The notes beneath the pieces were generated by a model. The model searched no databases and had not been told where the DNA came from. It saw only the letters and a list, made by a program, of their open reading frames with translations. This document shows positions 35,846 through 45,607 of a stretch of 64,000 nt of DNA, one piece after another. The stretch spans positions 1,426,001-1,490,000 of the forward strand of contig NZ_OX366349.1 of assembly GCF_947250775.1 (NCBI RefSeq), given 5' to 3'. A program made the position numbers and the translations under genes. Position 1 is the stretch's first letter. Each line of letters opens with the position of its first letter. This stretch comes from Wolbachia endosymbiont (group A) of Rhinocyllus conicus. Its GTDB lineage: Bacteria; Pseudomonadota; Alphaproteobacteria; Rickettsiales; Anaplasmataceae.

Positions 35846-38246
35846 TTTTTACCTTCTGATAAAATATAGGCAACCATACTTTTGGGTTGTCCCCAACTTC
35901 ATTTAATATATCGTGTAACAATAGAACACTTTCTGCACGTCCGGATAATACGTTGATTATATCATCTAAGTCTTTTAAGTCTATTCTAGCTACCACAGCA
36001 TTAACTCCTTGTTTCACCAAAAAGAATCTAGTACTCGGATCTGTGTGCTTAATTAATATATATTCACGTTCAGTTAACATAAAAACATCCCGATAGACAC
36101 TAGTAGCTTTCAGATTTGGTAAAAAAATCTGTGTCGCTGTTTGTTGTACAAGCGTATCGCTAATAGCACTTTTACTTGCATCCTCAACACTCTGAGTAGC
36201 AAAAATCACAAAAGCATTTAGTTTTCTCAGTACCTTCAACCAGTCTTTTATCTTGGGTGCAAAAACTGGATTATCTATTAATGCCCATGCCTCATCAAGA
36301 ACGATAATAGATGGAGTGCCATCAAGAGATATACTAATCCTATGAAATAAATAAATCAATACTGGTCCAAGGGCAACAGGATCTTTGAGCAAGCTAGCCA
36401 TCTCAAAACCAAATACTCTTGCTCGTGAAAAATCTAGCAAATCTTCTTTATTGTCAAATATTGCAGCATGAGAACCATTATCATGCCACATAGATATTGC
36501 CCCAGCTAGAGTATCAGGACCTGCAAGTCCTAAAAACGGTACAAGGTTTCTCAAGAACCTGTCTTCTTTTCTTAATTTAAAATTTCCTTCAATTGCATCA
36601 TTAATTCGTGCAATATCTTCTGAAGTAAATTTATCATTATATACCGAAATTAAAGACTTTATCCACTCCATTAAAAATGTTCTATTATCAGAGGTGTCAT
36701 CAAGTTGCAAAGGATTAAAATTTGTTTTAGTTCTTGGTTCTATTACAGTATAGATACCACCAAGTGCTCTTAAGAAAATCTCTGCACCGCGATCTTTGTC
36801 AAAAAAGAATATCCTTGGAGAAAATTTTATCGCTTGAGCACATAAGAAATTCATTAAAACAGTTTTACCAGCACCAGTTGGGCCAATTATCATAGTGTGT
36901 CCAACATCCCTTATATGAAAGTTGAAAAAAAATGGAGTACCAGATGTCGTGTCGAAAACTGTAACGGCATCTCCCCAGTGGTTATTGAATTTATTACCAG
37001 TAGGATAATTATGTTGAGATGCAAATCCAGCCAAATTAAGACTACTTATTGTAGCTTTTCTCACTATATAATCGAAATTACCAGGAATTTGCGCCCAAAA
37101 TGCTGGTTCAAGGTTAACTCTCTCACGGACAGGGTAAACACCGCAATTAGAAAGCTCTGATTCTACCAACGACAGAGCGTTATCCAATGATTTAGGACTT
37201 TTTTCTATACATAAAATAGTCAGGTGATGTTGACCAAATGCAATCTTACCACTCATTGCGTCATCAAGCGCTTGAGAAATTTCTGCTATTTGAGAAATAG
37301 CTTTATCTGCAGACTGTATCATTCGATTTTGCTGTATCTGCATTTTTCCAATCGCCATTTGCCTGTTTATAAATTGAAAAGATTGCGTAATTATAAACTC
37401 GTAAGGAAGTTGTAAAAACGAATCAAGCATTCCTGCAGAAGTATGATTTCCATATTCTTTGATACTAACCACTCCAGCATATTTACTCTCATTATGAGTC
37501 ACAACCTGTATCATCTTACGGCCAAAGAATAACCTATGTACTGGTAAGTATCTTGATATTTCAGTTCTTAGCGGAAAAAGCGTATTTGTAACGAAGCCAC
37601 AATTTACGATTCTAGATAGAAACTCCATTATTTCGCAGAACAAACCATCTGGAGTTTCTTTTACTCCAAGAATTTTAGGCGAATAATTTCTAAGGCTTGT
37701 CACTACACGATTTGTCGTTTCCTCTAAATCTTCATACGTGGCACGCATATCACTTTCCCAAGCATGTTTTGAAGCTACATGTCCGAATTTTTTTAGTAGA
37801 TATGACAAAAATTCTACTCCTTTTGTGTCTGCTCTACGGATAATCGTAATGTATAGGTCATTAATAAATGATTGCCTTGTTGCGTGTTTTTCTCTCCATT
37901 TTAGATTTACGTGATTAGCGAAAAAATTCGGCAAACCTTGACTTGCAAATTCATCAGAAAAAATATTTTTTTTACGTCTGATAGTATGAAAATACAAACT
38001 AAATGCCGGAGATGAAATGCTTCTGAGCATCTGATTCCTGATATTATTTTGTATTACTAAATCCTCGTCATCGGCGGTTTCAAATGCAAAGCCACTTAAT
38101 TTTATAACCTTAACCAACCAATTTTCTTTTGTCATCAAGGTTGTGCTATTCCAATAGCAAGAATAAGGAATAAATTCAGCAGCGTGAACTTCCCTGCTCA
38201 GAGTAGATTTACTCTTTGATTGAATAGCCCTAAACCTCAGCATCAC
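35838..38246 (-). CDS. virB4: Type IV secretion ATPase VirB4
   Basis: Cytoplasmic ATPase that powers assembly and substrate transfer. 802 residues: an N-terminal CagE/TrbE/VirB domain, Walker A GPTGAGKT at 455-462 and Walker B SIIVLDEAWALID, then IFATQSVEDASKS. Motifs are intact. It begins six bases after virB3 and overlaps virB6-1, so virB3, virB4 and the virB6 genes form one transcript. Confidence 0.96.
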   Translation of the reverse strand: MMLRFRAIQSKSKSTLSREVHAAEFIPYSCYWNSTTLMTKENWLVKVIKLSGFAFETADDEDLVIQNNIRNQMLRSISSPAFSLYFHTIRRKKNIFSDEFASQGLPNFFANHVNLKWREKHATRQSFINDLYITIIRRADTKGVEFLSYLLKKFGHVASKHAWESDMRATYEDLEETTNRVVTSLRNYSPKILGVKETPDGLFCEIMEFLSRIVNCGFVTNTLFPLRTEISRYLPVHRLFFGRKMIQVVTHNESKYAGVVSIKEYGNHTSAGMLDSFLQLPYEFIITQSFQFINRQMAIGKMQIQQNRMIQSADKAISQIAEISQALDDAMSGKIAFGQHHLTILCIEKSPKSLDNALSLVESELSNCGVYPVRERVNLEPAFWAQIPGNFDYIVRKATISSLNLAGFASQHNYPTGNKFNNHWGDAVTVFDTTSGTPFFFNFHIRDVGHTMIIGPTGAGKTVLMNFLCAQAIKFSPRIFFFDKDRGAEIFLRALGGIYTVIEPRTKTNFNPLQLDDTSDNRTFLMEWIKSLISVYNDKFTSEDIARINDAIEGNFKLRKEDRFLRNLVPFLGLAGPDTLAGAISMWHDNGSHAAIFDNKEDLLDFSRARVFGFEMASLLKDPVALGPVLIYLFHRISISLDGTPSIIVLDEAWALIDNPVFAPKIKDWLKVLRKLNAFVIFATQSVEDASKSAISDTLVQQTATQIFLPNLKATSVYRDVFMLTEREYILIKHTDPSTRFFLVKQGVNAVVARIDLKDLDDIINVLSGRAESVLLLHDILNEVGDNPKVWLPIFYQKVKNV

Positions 38247-38252
38247 ACAACA

Positions 38253-38549
38253 TTAAGCAATATCATAAGAATTGGCTCCATGATAAAAACGATTTAAACA
38301 TTTCGAGCACTTTCCTAATTTTACCATAAATAATTCAATAAACAAAGGTTCTTTTGCAGAAGCTATATAGCCAAGTCCATGTATACCTGGTAACATTAAG
38401 AGAATCACTCTCAAATCATTTGAATTAATGAAAATTAGCAGGCAAATCAGGACGTTTAATATTGCAAACATATAACTCACACCAAAGAGCATTGCAGGTC
38501 TTGTAAGACCTTTAAATAATTGATCTGTTTGTATACTACCTGTGGACAT
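38253..38549 (-). CDS. virB3: Type IV secretion inner-membrane protein VirB3
   Basis: 98 residues with two close hydrophobic segments (about 17-36 and 44-58) after a short polar start; FKGLTRPAMLFGVSYM is the VirB3/TrbD family opening. First gene of the operon. A TATAAT hexamer on the minus strand at 38593-38598 lies about 45 bases upstream and could be its -10 element. Confidence 0.92.
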   Translation of the reverse strand: MSTGSIQTDQLFKGLTRPAMLFGVSYMFAILNVLICLLIFINSNDLRVILLMLPGIHGLGYIASAKEPLFIELFMVKLGKCSKCLNRFYHGANSYDIA

Positions 38550-38592
38550 ATCTTTAACCTTCTAATAATAGCTCTAACACTAATACTATATC

Positions 38593-38598
38593 ATTATA
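38593..38598 (-). promoter_or_regulatory. Possible -10 element for the virB3-virB6 operon
   Basis: TATAAT on the minus strand in the 92-bp gap shared with the divergent lysyl-tRNA synthetase gene. No good -35 hexamer is seen at the right spacing, so the assignment is weak. Confidence 0.35.
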
Positions 38599-38665
38599 TT
38601 AAAAATCCATTGAAACTAGTAGCACTTTAAGTTAAGATACATTGATTAATAATTTAACCCAGATA

Positions 38666-40201
38666 ATGACAAGTTGGCCATTTCAAGAAGCAGAAAAAAT
38701 ATTGCAAGAGTTTCCTAATAAAAAAGAAATAATATTTGAAACTGGTTATGGACCCTCTGGTTTACCCCACATAGGAACCTTTGGAGAGGTTTTCCGCACT
38801 ACAGTTGTTGTAAATGCATTAAAAAAAATAGCTCCTGGTATAAAAACCAAAATCATTGCAGTTTCAGATGATATGGATGGTTTGCGAAAAATACCAGATA
38901 ATGTGCCAAATCAAGAGATGCTAAGGGAGCACTTAAATAAACCATTGACTATGATACCCGATCCATTTGGCACTCATGAGAGTTATGGTCATCACATGAA
39001 TTCGTTGTTGTGTAAATTTCTTGATTTGTTTGAATTTGAATACGAATTTAGGAGTGCAACAGAGTGTTATAAATCTGGCGTTTACGATGAAAAACTTTTA
39101 CTCCTGCTGAAAAATTATGATAAAGTGATGGACGTAATGCTTCCATCATTTCGGGAAGAAAGGCAGCAGACTTACAGTCCATTCTTGCCGATATGCCCAA
39201 AGACTTCCCAAGTTTTACAAGTTCCAGTAATTGAAACAAATACAGATAAAGGAACAATCACGTATGAAGACCCAAACGGGGAAAAAATAGAAGTTCCAGT
39301 GACAAAAGGAAAATGTAAACTGCAATGGAAACCTGATTGGGGAATGAGGTGGGCCGCATTTGGAGTAAATTATGAAGCTCACGGAAAAGATTTAACTCCA
39401 TCTGCTGTGCTTTCAAGTCAAATATGTGAAATACTTGGAGAAAAGCCACCACTTCTGTTTTGCTACGAGCTTTTCCTTGATAAAGAAGGAAAGAAAATAT
39501 CAAAATCAAGAGGAAATGGCATTTCGATTGAAGAGTGGCTAACTTACGCACCAACAGAGAGTTTAGCATTGTACATTTTTCAGAGCCCTAAAAAAGCTAA
39601 ACGTTTATATTTTGATGTGATACCAAAATCAACCGATGAGTATCTAGAGTTTGTAAGGTGCTATAATGAGAGTAAAGAAAAAGATATAAATAATCCTGCA
39701 TGGCATATTCATCAAGGTGAAGTTCCCAGTATAGAAACTTCAGGTATAAATTTTACGCTACTTTTAAACCTAGCGGCGGCTTGTAACGCTGAAAACAAAG
39801 AGATTCTCTGGGGTTTTATATCCACTTATGCACCAAGCGTCACACCAGAAAATAATAAAATGCTTGATAGACTTTCAGACTTTGCAGTAAAGTATTACCA
39901 CGATTTTATCAAACCAACAAAATCATATAAAACTCCAAATGCAAAAGAGAAAGAAGCGTTACTAGATTTGAAGGACACTTTACATTCTCTATCTACAACT
40001 GTTACTGCTGAAGAAATTCAATCTCAGGTATTTTCTATTGGAAAAAAATATGATTATACCAACTTACGTGACTGGTTTCAGCTATTATATGAAACGTTAC
40101 TTGGCCAAAAAACCGGTCCAAGAATGGGATCTTTCATAAAGCTTTATGGAATAGATAATACGATTTCTCTCATAGAAAGCGCTACTAAATGTATACTTTA
40201 G
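38666..40201 (+). CDS. lysS: Lysyl-tRNA synthetase, class I
   Basis: Charges tRNA-Lys using the archaeal-type class I enzyme found in many alphaproteobacteria. From ATG 38666 there are 511 residues; an in-frame TTG at 38642 is less likely. Class I motifs: PHIGTF (HIGH) at 34-39 and KISKS at 277-281. Divergent from virB3. The symbol lysK is also used for this class. Confidence 0.95.
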   Translation: MTSWPFQEAEKILQEFPNKKEIIFETGYGPSGLPHIGTFGEVFRTTVVVNALKKIAPGIKTKIIAVSDDMDGLRKIPDNVPNQEMLREHLNKPLTMIPDPFGTHESYGHHMNSLLCKFLDLFEFEYEFRSATECYKSGVYDEKLLLLLKNYDKVMDVMLPSFREERQQTYSPFLPICPKTSQVLQVPVIETNTDKGTITYEDPNGEKIEVPVTKGKCKLQWKPDWGMRWAAFGVNYEAHGKDLTPSAVLSSQICEILGEKPPLLFCYELFLDKEGKKISKSRGNGISIEEWLTYAPTESLALYIFQSPKKAKRLYFDVIPKSTDEYLEFVRCYNESKEKDINNPAWHIHQGEVPSIETSGINFTLLLNLAAACNAENKEILWGFISTYAPSVTPENNKMLDRLSDFAVKYYHDFIKPTKSYKTPNAKEKEALLDLKDTLHSLSTTVTAEEIQSQVFSIGKKYDYTNLRDWFQLLYETLLGQKTGPRMGSFIKLYGIDNTISLIESATKCIL

Positions 40202-40234
40202 GGTTTACCTTCTTTCATTTGAGCTCTTTAGTTT

Positions 40235-40846
40235 TTAGTTCTGCCTTCTAAGGCTTTTACTCGTGACAACCACTGTGCCTGCGATCTTGTCGTGCCAAGT
40301 TTGACAGCGTTTGTTGAAATTTGACCATAAAAAGCCCAAGAATAATGGTGCAGCTGACAATATAAAGGAAAAAAATCTCTTTGTTGCTTGTCTTAGGGTC
40401 ATCTTTTCGAAAGTTTGTGCATCCACAACTCTAAGCCCAAGTAATAGTTTTCCAGGTGTAGCAGCAAACCTTACCCACATATATGTTACATAGCAAAAGA
40501 GCATAATGCATTGGACTATTTGATTTAGGATTTGTAATTTTATAAGTCTACTCTGCGTTGTCTTTTCTTCTGCAGACAGTGGCGCTTGCATTTGGTATTT
40601 TGCAGCAATTTGACTTAATATTTTGCTATCCTCTGAGTTCATAAAGAGCTTATTTAAGGCTTGGCTGCAAAACTGCAAGAACAAAACGATAATAATCAAA
40701 TCAAGCAATACTGATATATAGCGCCTAAGTCCTGTTACATAACATATCCCATTTTCATCTTTCTTTACCTTTTGAATAACATTTATAGAAGAAAAAATAG
40801 AAAATAAACGATTAAAAAATTTATGTAACATATATATACTTTCCAA
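40235..40846 (-). CDS. RDD family membrane protein
   Basis: 203 residues with three to four membrane segments. The RDD signature is present as GLRRYISVLLDLIIIVLF (Arg then Asp in the first helix) and TPGKLLLGLRVVDAQT, ending with FNKRCQTWHDKIAGTVVV. RDD proteins are small membrane proteins of varied or unknown function, some linked to ion or osmotic balance. It begins ten bases downstream of tRNA-Leu on the same strand and may be read through from it. Confidence 0.88.
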   Translation of the reverse strand: MESIYMLHKFFNRLFSIFSSINVIQKVKKDENGICYVTGLRRYISVLLDLIIIVLFLQFCSQALNKLFMNSEDSKILSQIAAKYQMQAPLSAEEKTTQSRLIKLQILNQIVQCIMLFCYVTYMWVRFAATPGKLLLGLRVVDAQTFEKMTLRQATKRFFSFILSAAPLFLGFLWSNFNKRCQTWHDKIAGTVVVTSKSLRRQN

Positions 40847-40855
40847 TATTTAACG

Positions 40856-40938
40856 TGCCCCTGGCCGGACTTGAACCAGCATGCTTTTGCAAGCAACAGA
40901 TTTTGAGTCTGCCGTGTCTACCATTCCACCACAGGGGC
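40856..40938 (-). tRNA. tRNA-Leu (CAA)
   Basis: 83 nt with a full cloverleaf: acceptor arms GCCCCTG (from 40938) and CAGGGGC with discriminator A, anticodon loop CTCAAAA giving anticodon CAA, a variable arm (TTGCTTGCAAAAGCA) of the class II type expected for Leu, and a T loop GGTTCAAGTCC. CCA is not encoded. It reads UUG codons. Confidence 0.93.
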
Positions 40939-41045
40939 ATTAAGTTTTAATGCTATAGGCAACACGGAATTAGTCAAATTTTATATGTCTTTCAAATGAG
41001 GACTAAATATTCTACAATAATCAACAGTTACTCTCAAAACTTAAA

Positions 41046-42497
41046 ATGAATGAATTAGCTAGTCTCCTCAGTTCAAGAAGTGTAGATAAGGAAATATGTA
41101 AATTACCGCATAATTTAGAAGCTGAACAGATGCTTATTGGTGCAATGATTCGTGATAATAGAATCTGTGATGCAGTTGAAGACACAATCACAGCAGAAAA
41201 TTTCTATGATCCATTACATCAAAGTATTTTTACGCAAATATCCAAAACCAGGAAACACGGTATAGTTGCCAATGAACTAAGCCTCAAAATGTTTTTTGAG
41301 AACGACCAAGCGTTTACCGAGTGTGGTGGGGTAGAGTACTTAGCAAAGCTTGCAGCAAAGGCAAGTATTGCACTTGATATCTATAGTTTGACTAGAATAA
41401 TCCGTGATACTTACTTAAGGAGATGTTTAATTAAGCTCGGGCAAGAAATAGTTGGTGATAGCTACAACTACGATATTGAAAATCCTGCACAGGCGCAAAT
41501 TGAACAAGCAATGACAAAATTGTTCAACTTAGCAGTAAAAAAACAAGGTGAGAAAACATATATAAAACTTGCAAGTTCAATTAAAGACGTAGTTGAGAAG
41601 ATCAGCACACTGAAAAATAATCCAGAAGCGCTGGGCGTTACAACCGGACTTCAAGATCTAAATCAGCTTCTTGGTGGCCTACAAAAATCTGATTTATTAA
41701 TTTTAGCTGCAAGGCCTTCTATGGGTAAGACAGCACTGGCGCTAAACATCGCACTTAATGCTTGTAAGATGTTGCAAAAAAGAGCAGATAAACAACACTA
41801 TGTAGCGTTTTTCTCACTTGAAATGTCAGCAGAACAATTAACCGCAAGGCTGATCACTATAGATTCAGGGATTAGTTATTATAAGGCATTAACCGGGAGA
41901 ATTAGTGATTTTGAATTGCATGAATTTATCAATGCTAGTACAGAATTATCTGAACTGCCTTTCATCATAGATGACACCCCTGCGCTATCAATTAGTGCCC
42001 TTCGCACCAGAATACGCTTGCTGTATCAATTATATAATGTAGAAGTGGTATTCATTGATTATTTGCAGCTAATCAGAGGAACAACAAAAAGAAGTAATGA
42101 AAATAGAGTACAAGAAATCTCGGAAGTGACGCAGGGTTTGAAAGCAATTGCAAAAGAGCTGAATATTCCCGTTGTTGCACTATCTCAGCTCTCTCGTTCT
42201 GTTGAGCAGAGAGACGACAAAAAACCACAACTTTCTGATTTGCGTGATTCAGGAAGCATAGAGCAGGATGCAGATATAGTGATGTTCCTCTATAGAGAGG
42301 AATATTATGAATTGAGAAAGCAACCAAGTGAAGGAAGCAATAAACATCGAGAGTGGCAAGAAAAAATGGAAAAAATTAGAAATATTGCAGAGCTTGTTAT
42401 TGCAAAGCAGAGAAATGGGCCAATTGGCAGTGTGAAGCTATATTTTGACTCTAACAGAGGTTCGTTTAAAGATTACACAGAGAGGCATAGTTTGTAG
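41046..42497 (+). CDS. dnaB: Replicative DNA helicase
   Basis: Hexameric helicase that unwinds DNA at the fork. 483 residues: N-terminal primase-binding domain (NLEAEQMLIGAMI), RecA-like C-terminal domain with Walker A ARPSMGKTA, Walker B VVFIDYLQLI, and LSQLSRSVEQR with the arginine-finger region RDSGSIEQDADIV. No intein. Together with dnaG in this window it represents the priming machinery, though the genes are not adjacent. Confidence 0.97.
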   Translation: MNELASLLSSRSVDKEICKLPHNLEAEQMLIGAMIRDNRICDAVEDTITAENFYDPLHQSIFTQISKTRKHGIVANELSLKMFFENDQAFTECGGVEYLAKLAAKASIALDIYSLTRIIRDTYLRRCLIKLGQEIVGDSYNYDIENPAQAQIEQAMTKLFNLAVKKQGEKTYIKLASSIKDVVEKISTLKNNPEALGVTTGLQDLNQLLGGLQKSDLLILAARPSMGKTALALNIALNACKMLQKRADKQHYVAFFSLEMSAEQLTARLITIDSGISYYKALTGRISDFELHEFINASTELSELPFIIDDTPALSISALRTRIRLLYQLYNVEVVFIDYLQLIRGTTKRSNENRVQEISEVTQGLKAIAKELNIPVVALSQLSRSVEQRDDKKPQLSDLRDSGSIEQDADIVMFLYREEYYELRKQPSEGSNKHREWQEKMEKIRNIAELVIAKQRNGPIGSVKLYFDSNRGSFKDYTERHSL

Positions 42498-42621
42498 CTT
42501 GGCAGCAATCTTCTTGTTCCCAAGTTCATCAATTGTTTTTTTATGTAAAAAGTTAGCTTGATAACTTCCTTTAAATCCTTTTATATGGTATTATATTTTA
42601 CAATACGTGAGGAATAATCAT

Positions 42622-43848
42622 ATGAGTAAAAACAATTTACCCTATTATATAGCTGGAACTCTGGCTGCTTTAACTTTATTAGCATCTGGAGTGTTTGCTG
42701 CAGCTCCTTATATTGGTTTCTTAGCTCCTGTTGCAGCATTAAGTGTTGGCCTGCCATTTATTATTGGTTGTGCTGTATTTTCTGCTGTAGCTATGGCACT
42801 TTCGTATAAAGCAATTAGTAAGAATAAAACTATTTCTGAGAAAGATGTTCAACTGGCTGAGAAAGTAGAAGAAATATCTAAAAAAGATGCTCAACTAGCT
42901 AAAGAAGAAGATAAAGTACAGGCTCAAAAGCAAACAATTTCTGAGTTAGAAGCTAAGATACAAGCTCAAGAGCAAACAATTTCTGGGCAAAATGACCAAC
43001 TGACTAAAAAAGAAGCGGAAGTAAAAGCTAAAGAGGAGGAAGATTCTAAGCAAAAAATTGAAATTAATAAAAAAAATGAGGAGATTAATAATCAAAAAAA
43101 AGAAATAGAAGAACTTAAACACAAGAAAACTTTTGTTCCGCAAGCAATGAAGAATATCAAAGAAGCATCTCAAGAAGTATTTGCATATGTAGAAGAAGCC
43201 TACAGTAGTGGGCGCGTTCATAGTACTATTAAGCAGCGCCGTAGTGATGTTGCGAATGACTTAAAAAATGTCGTAGGTAGTGCGAAAAATGCTTATGGCA
43301 CATCAGTTGAGTATGTAAAAGGGAAATTTAATAGTGCTGGAAATAAATTAAAAAATGTTTATGGTACATCAGTTGAGTATACAAAAGGAGCACTTAACAG
43401 CGTTGGAAGCAGCTTGTACAGTGTACTTTATGGTACTAAGGTTTCTAGTCCGGAAGAGCAGTTTAAGCGTGAAGATGGATCTAAACCTAGTATGCAAGAA
43501 CTAACTCGTTTGGATTACTTAGATCTTGCAACTTCTAAGAATTTGAATCATTTAAATGTTGATATTTCTAGCCTAAAAAGTAAGTCGGTTGAGAACTGTA
43601 ACGCAAAATCTGGTGATGAAAAAGATACTAAGATTTCTAGCCCAGAAAATCAGCCAACTAAAGAAGAAAATGGTCAAAGTTGGGTTGCGTGGGGTAAGGC
43701 TAAGGTAGCTGGAATAGGAGTATGTGGTTGTGTTGCTTTATATTATGCTGCACCGTATATTTCTACAATGCTTGAAGGAGTTTCAGTATCATCTGTAGGC
43801 AGTGAGACGGGTTATACCAACGATACGTACTATCCTTACCAGATGTAA
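42622..43848 (+). CDS. Coiled-coil membrane protein with internal repeat, unknown function
   Basis: 408 residues from ATG 42622, preceded by a GAGGA ribosome site; a GTG at 42607 is in frame but inside that site. Two hydrophobic segments (about 7-30 and 36-60) are followed by a long Lys/Glu/Gln coiled coil (about 70-180, repeats of AQEQTISEL-like heptads) and a tandem 22-residue repeat with YGTSVEY and KG. Another hydrophobic segment lies near the C-terminus (VAGIGVCGCVALYYAAPY). I recognise no family. The design (membrane anchor, coiled coil, repeats) is typical of Wolbachia proteins proposed to meet the host, but that is inference. Confidence 0.75.
   Translation: MSKNNLPYYIAGTLAALTLLASGVFAAAPYIGFLAPVAALSVGLPFIIGCAVFSAVAMALSYKAISKNKTISEKDVQLAEKVEEISKKDAQLAKEEDKVQAQKQTISELEAKIQAQEQTISGQNDQLTKKEAEVKAKEEEDSKQKIEINKKNEEINNQKKEIEELKHKKTFVPQAMKNIKEASQEVFAYVEEAYSSGRVHSTIKQRRSDVANDLKNVVGSAKNAYGTSVEYVKGKFNSAGNKLKNVYGTSVEYTKGALNSVGSSLYSVLYGTKVSSPEEQFKREDGSKPSMQELTRLDYLDLATSKNLNHLNVDISSLKSKSVENCNAKSGDEKDTKISSPENQPTKEENGQSWVAWGKAKVAGIGVCGCVALYYAAPYISTMLEGVSVSSVGSETGYTNDTYYPYQM
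43285..43416 (+). repeat. Tandem 66-bp repeat inside the coiled-coil membrane protein gene
   Basis: Two in-frame units, 43285-43350 and 43351-43416, encoding variants of YGTSVEY-x-KG-x-x-NS. Copies differ by several substitutions, so the duplication is not recent. Confidence 0.8.
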
Positions 43849-43856
43849 TCTCATTC

Positions 43857-43889
43857 AGGAGAAATAGTTTTTAAAAAACTATTTCTCCT
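43857..43889. terminator. Bidirectional hairpin terminator between convergent genes
   Basis: AGGAGAAATAGTTTTT pairs with AAAAACTATTTCTCCT in a near-perfect 16-bp stem, with T-rich sides on both strands. It lies between the coiled-coil gene (+) and metG (-) and covers the metG stop codon. Confidence 0.8.
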
Positions 43890-45468
43890 CTTTAGCATCA
43901 ACCCTCAAAAAAACCGGCGTAGGTTTAGGTAGTGTAATGCCTGAACTTACGCATGCGTTGCACAGAGATTTTAAATCACGTTGCTCTTTTGGAATTTGCA
44001 ATTGATTAAGTATCATTTCCGCTGATTTGGGAACGATTGGCTGCAATAAAATGCCAATTATCCTGATATATTCCAGTAGTTTGTAGATTACTAAGTTCAT
44101 ACGCACTCTATCGGTTTTGCTTAATATCCAGGGTGCACTTTTGTCTATATAAGCATTGGCTTCAGAAGAGATGTTGATAATTAGAAGTATAATCTGGTTA
44201 AACTCATACTTTGATAAATGGTCCATCACTTGACCTAGTATAGCTTTGCAATTGGGCAAGCTCTCATTATCTTTGAATAAATTTTGATCAACTGTTGGAA
44301 CAACTCCAGAGCATTGTTTGTGTAAAAATGAGATCGTTCTTTGTACTAAATTGCCTATATTGTTTGCAAGTTCTGAGTTTATGCGGCTGATCATGTTTTT
44401 CTTACTAAAGTTGCCATCCTGGCCAAAACTTGCTTCTCGAAGGAGAAAATAGCGTAGTTGGTCAACACCAAACTCTTGAGCGAGGCCAATTGGATCTATG
44501 ACATTACCAAGAGACTTGGATATTTTTTCTCCTTCGTTTAGCCACCAACCATGAACTGCAATTTGTTTTGGCAGTGGCAAATCTGCTGCAAGGAGAATCG
44601 CTGGCCAATACACAGCATGAAAGCGCAATATGTCTTTGCCGATTACATGAACGTTGAAAGAGTTGTCAGCTAGGTTTGCAGTGCTTGACACTGGAATCTG
44701 TATTTCTGGTTCTGCCCAAAACTTCTTATATTCTTCACCTTCAGTACTAGGGAAACCTATTGATGTAAGATAATTGGTTAATGCATCTATCCAGACATAG
44801 ATTACGTGTTTGTCATTACCTGGTACTTTTATTCCCCAGTTAAAACTAGTGCGAGAGATTGAGAGGTCAATGAACCCTGATCTTACAAACGATACCACTT
44901 CATTTTTTCTGCTCTCAGGAAAGATAAAATTTGGCTGATTTTCATATAGTTCTAGTAATTTATCCTGCCAATTCGACAAACGAAAAAAGTAGCTCTCTTC
45001 TTTTACCCATTCAACCTCAGCACCTGTTGGTGCTTTGCCATCTATCAGCTCTGATTCCTGATAAAATGCTTCATCACGAACTGAATACCAACCCGAATAG
45101 GAATCCAAATATATTTGTCCTCTCTCTTCAAGCCTATTCCATAAAGCTACCACTGCTTTTTCATGACGTTCCTCCGTAGTGCGAATAAAATCGTCATACT
45201 CAAAATTCATGAACTTAGCTAATTCTTTAAATGAAACACTCACTTCGTCTGTAAATTCTTTTGGCTGCATTTCCTTTGCTTTAGCTGCTTTTTCTATTTT
45301 TTGTCCATGTTCATCTGTACCGGTGGTAAATTTGACATTTTTCCCAGCTAGTTTCATGAACCTTGCCACCACGTCACACAAGAGAGAAGTGTATGCATGA
45401 CCGATATGCGGCTTATCGTTTACGTAATATATTGGCGTGGTGATGTAAAAACTCTCAAATCGATCCAT
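43879..45468 (-). CDS. metG: Methionyl-tRNA synthetase
   Basis: 529 residues. Class I motifs: PHIGHAYT (HIGH at 21-24) and GEKISKSLGN (KMSKS, about residue 315). There is the anticodon-binding helical domain but no C-terminal tRNA-binding extension, the common short form. A stretch around EIQIPVSSTANLADNS, just before the conserved HVIGKDILRFHAVYWP block, looks extra to the family; its DNA (about 44655-44705) contains CAGATTCCAGTG and GTCAAGCACTG, resembling an eroded palindromic insertion. Confidence 0.95.
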   Translation of the reverse strand: MDRFESFYITTPIYYVNDKPHIGHAYTSLLCDVVARFMKLAGKNVKFTTGTDEHGQKIEKAAKAKEMQPKEFTDEVSVSFKELAKFMNFEYDDFIRTTEERHEKAVVALWNRLEERGQIYLDSYSGWYSVRDEAFYQESELIDGKAPTGAEVEWVKEESYFFRLSNWQDKLLELYENQPNFIFPESRKNEVVSFVRSGFIDLSISRTSFNWGIKVPGNDKHVIYVWIDALTNYLTSIGFPSTEGEEYKKFWAEPEIQIPVSSTANLADNSFNVHVIGKDILRFHAVYWPAILLAADLPLPKQIAVHGWWLNEGEKISKSLGNVIDPIGLAQEFGVDQLRYFLLREASFGQDGNFSKKNMISRINSELANNIGNLVQRTISFLHKQCSGVVPTVDQNLFKDNESLPNCKAILGQVMDHLSKYEFNQIILLIINISSEANAYIDKSAPWILSKTDRVRMNLVIYKLLEYIRIIGILLQPIVPKSAEMILNQLQIPKEQRDLKSLCNACVSSGITLPKPTPVFLRVDAKEEK

Positions 45469-45607
45469 GGTTTAGCATTTTGATAAAAATCAACTGAGTT
45501 AATTATAGTATTAAAAAGGCAGTAATAAATAAATATTGATTGGGTTAAGCATAATTTTTGAGAAAAGCTATTTACTGAAATTTTATTAAAATAAGAAACA
45601 ATCAGGT

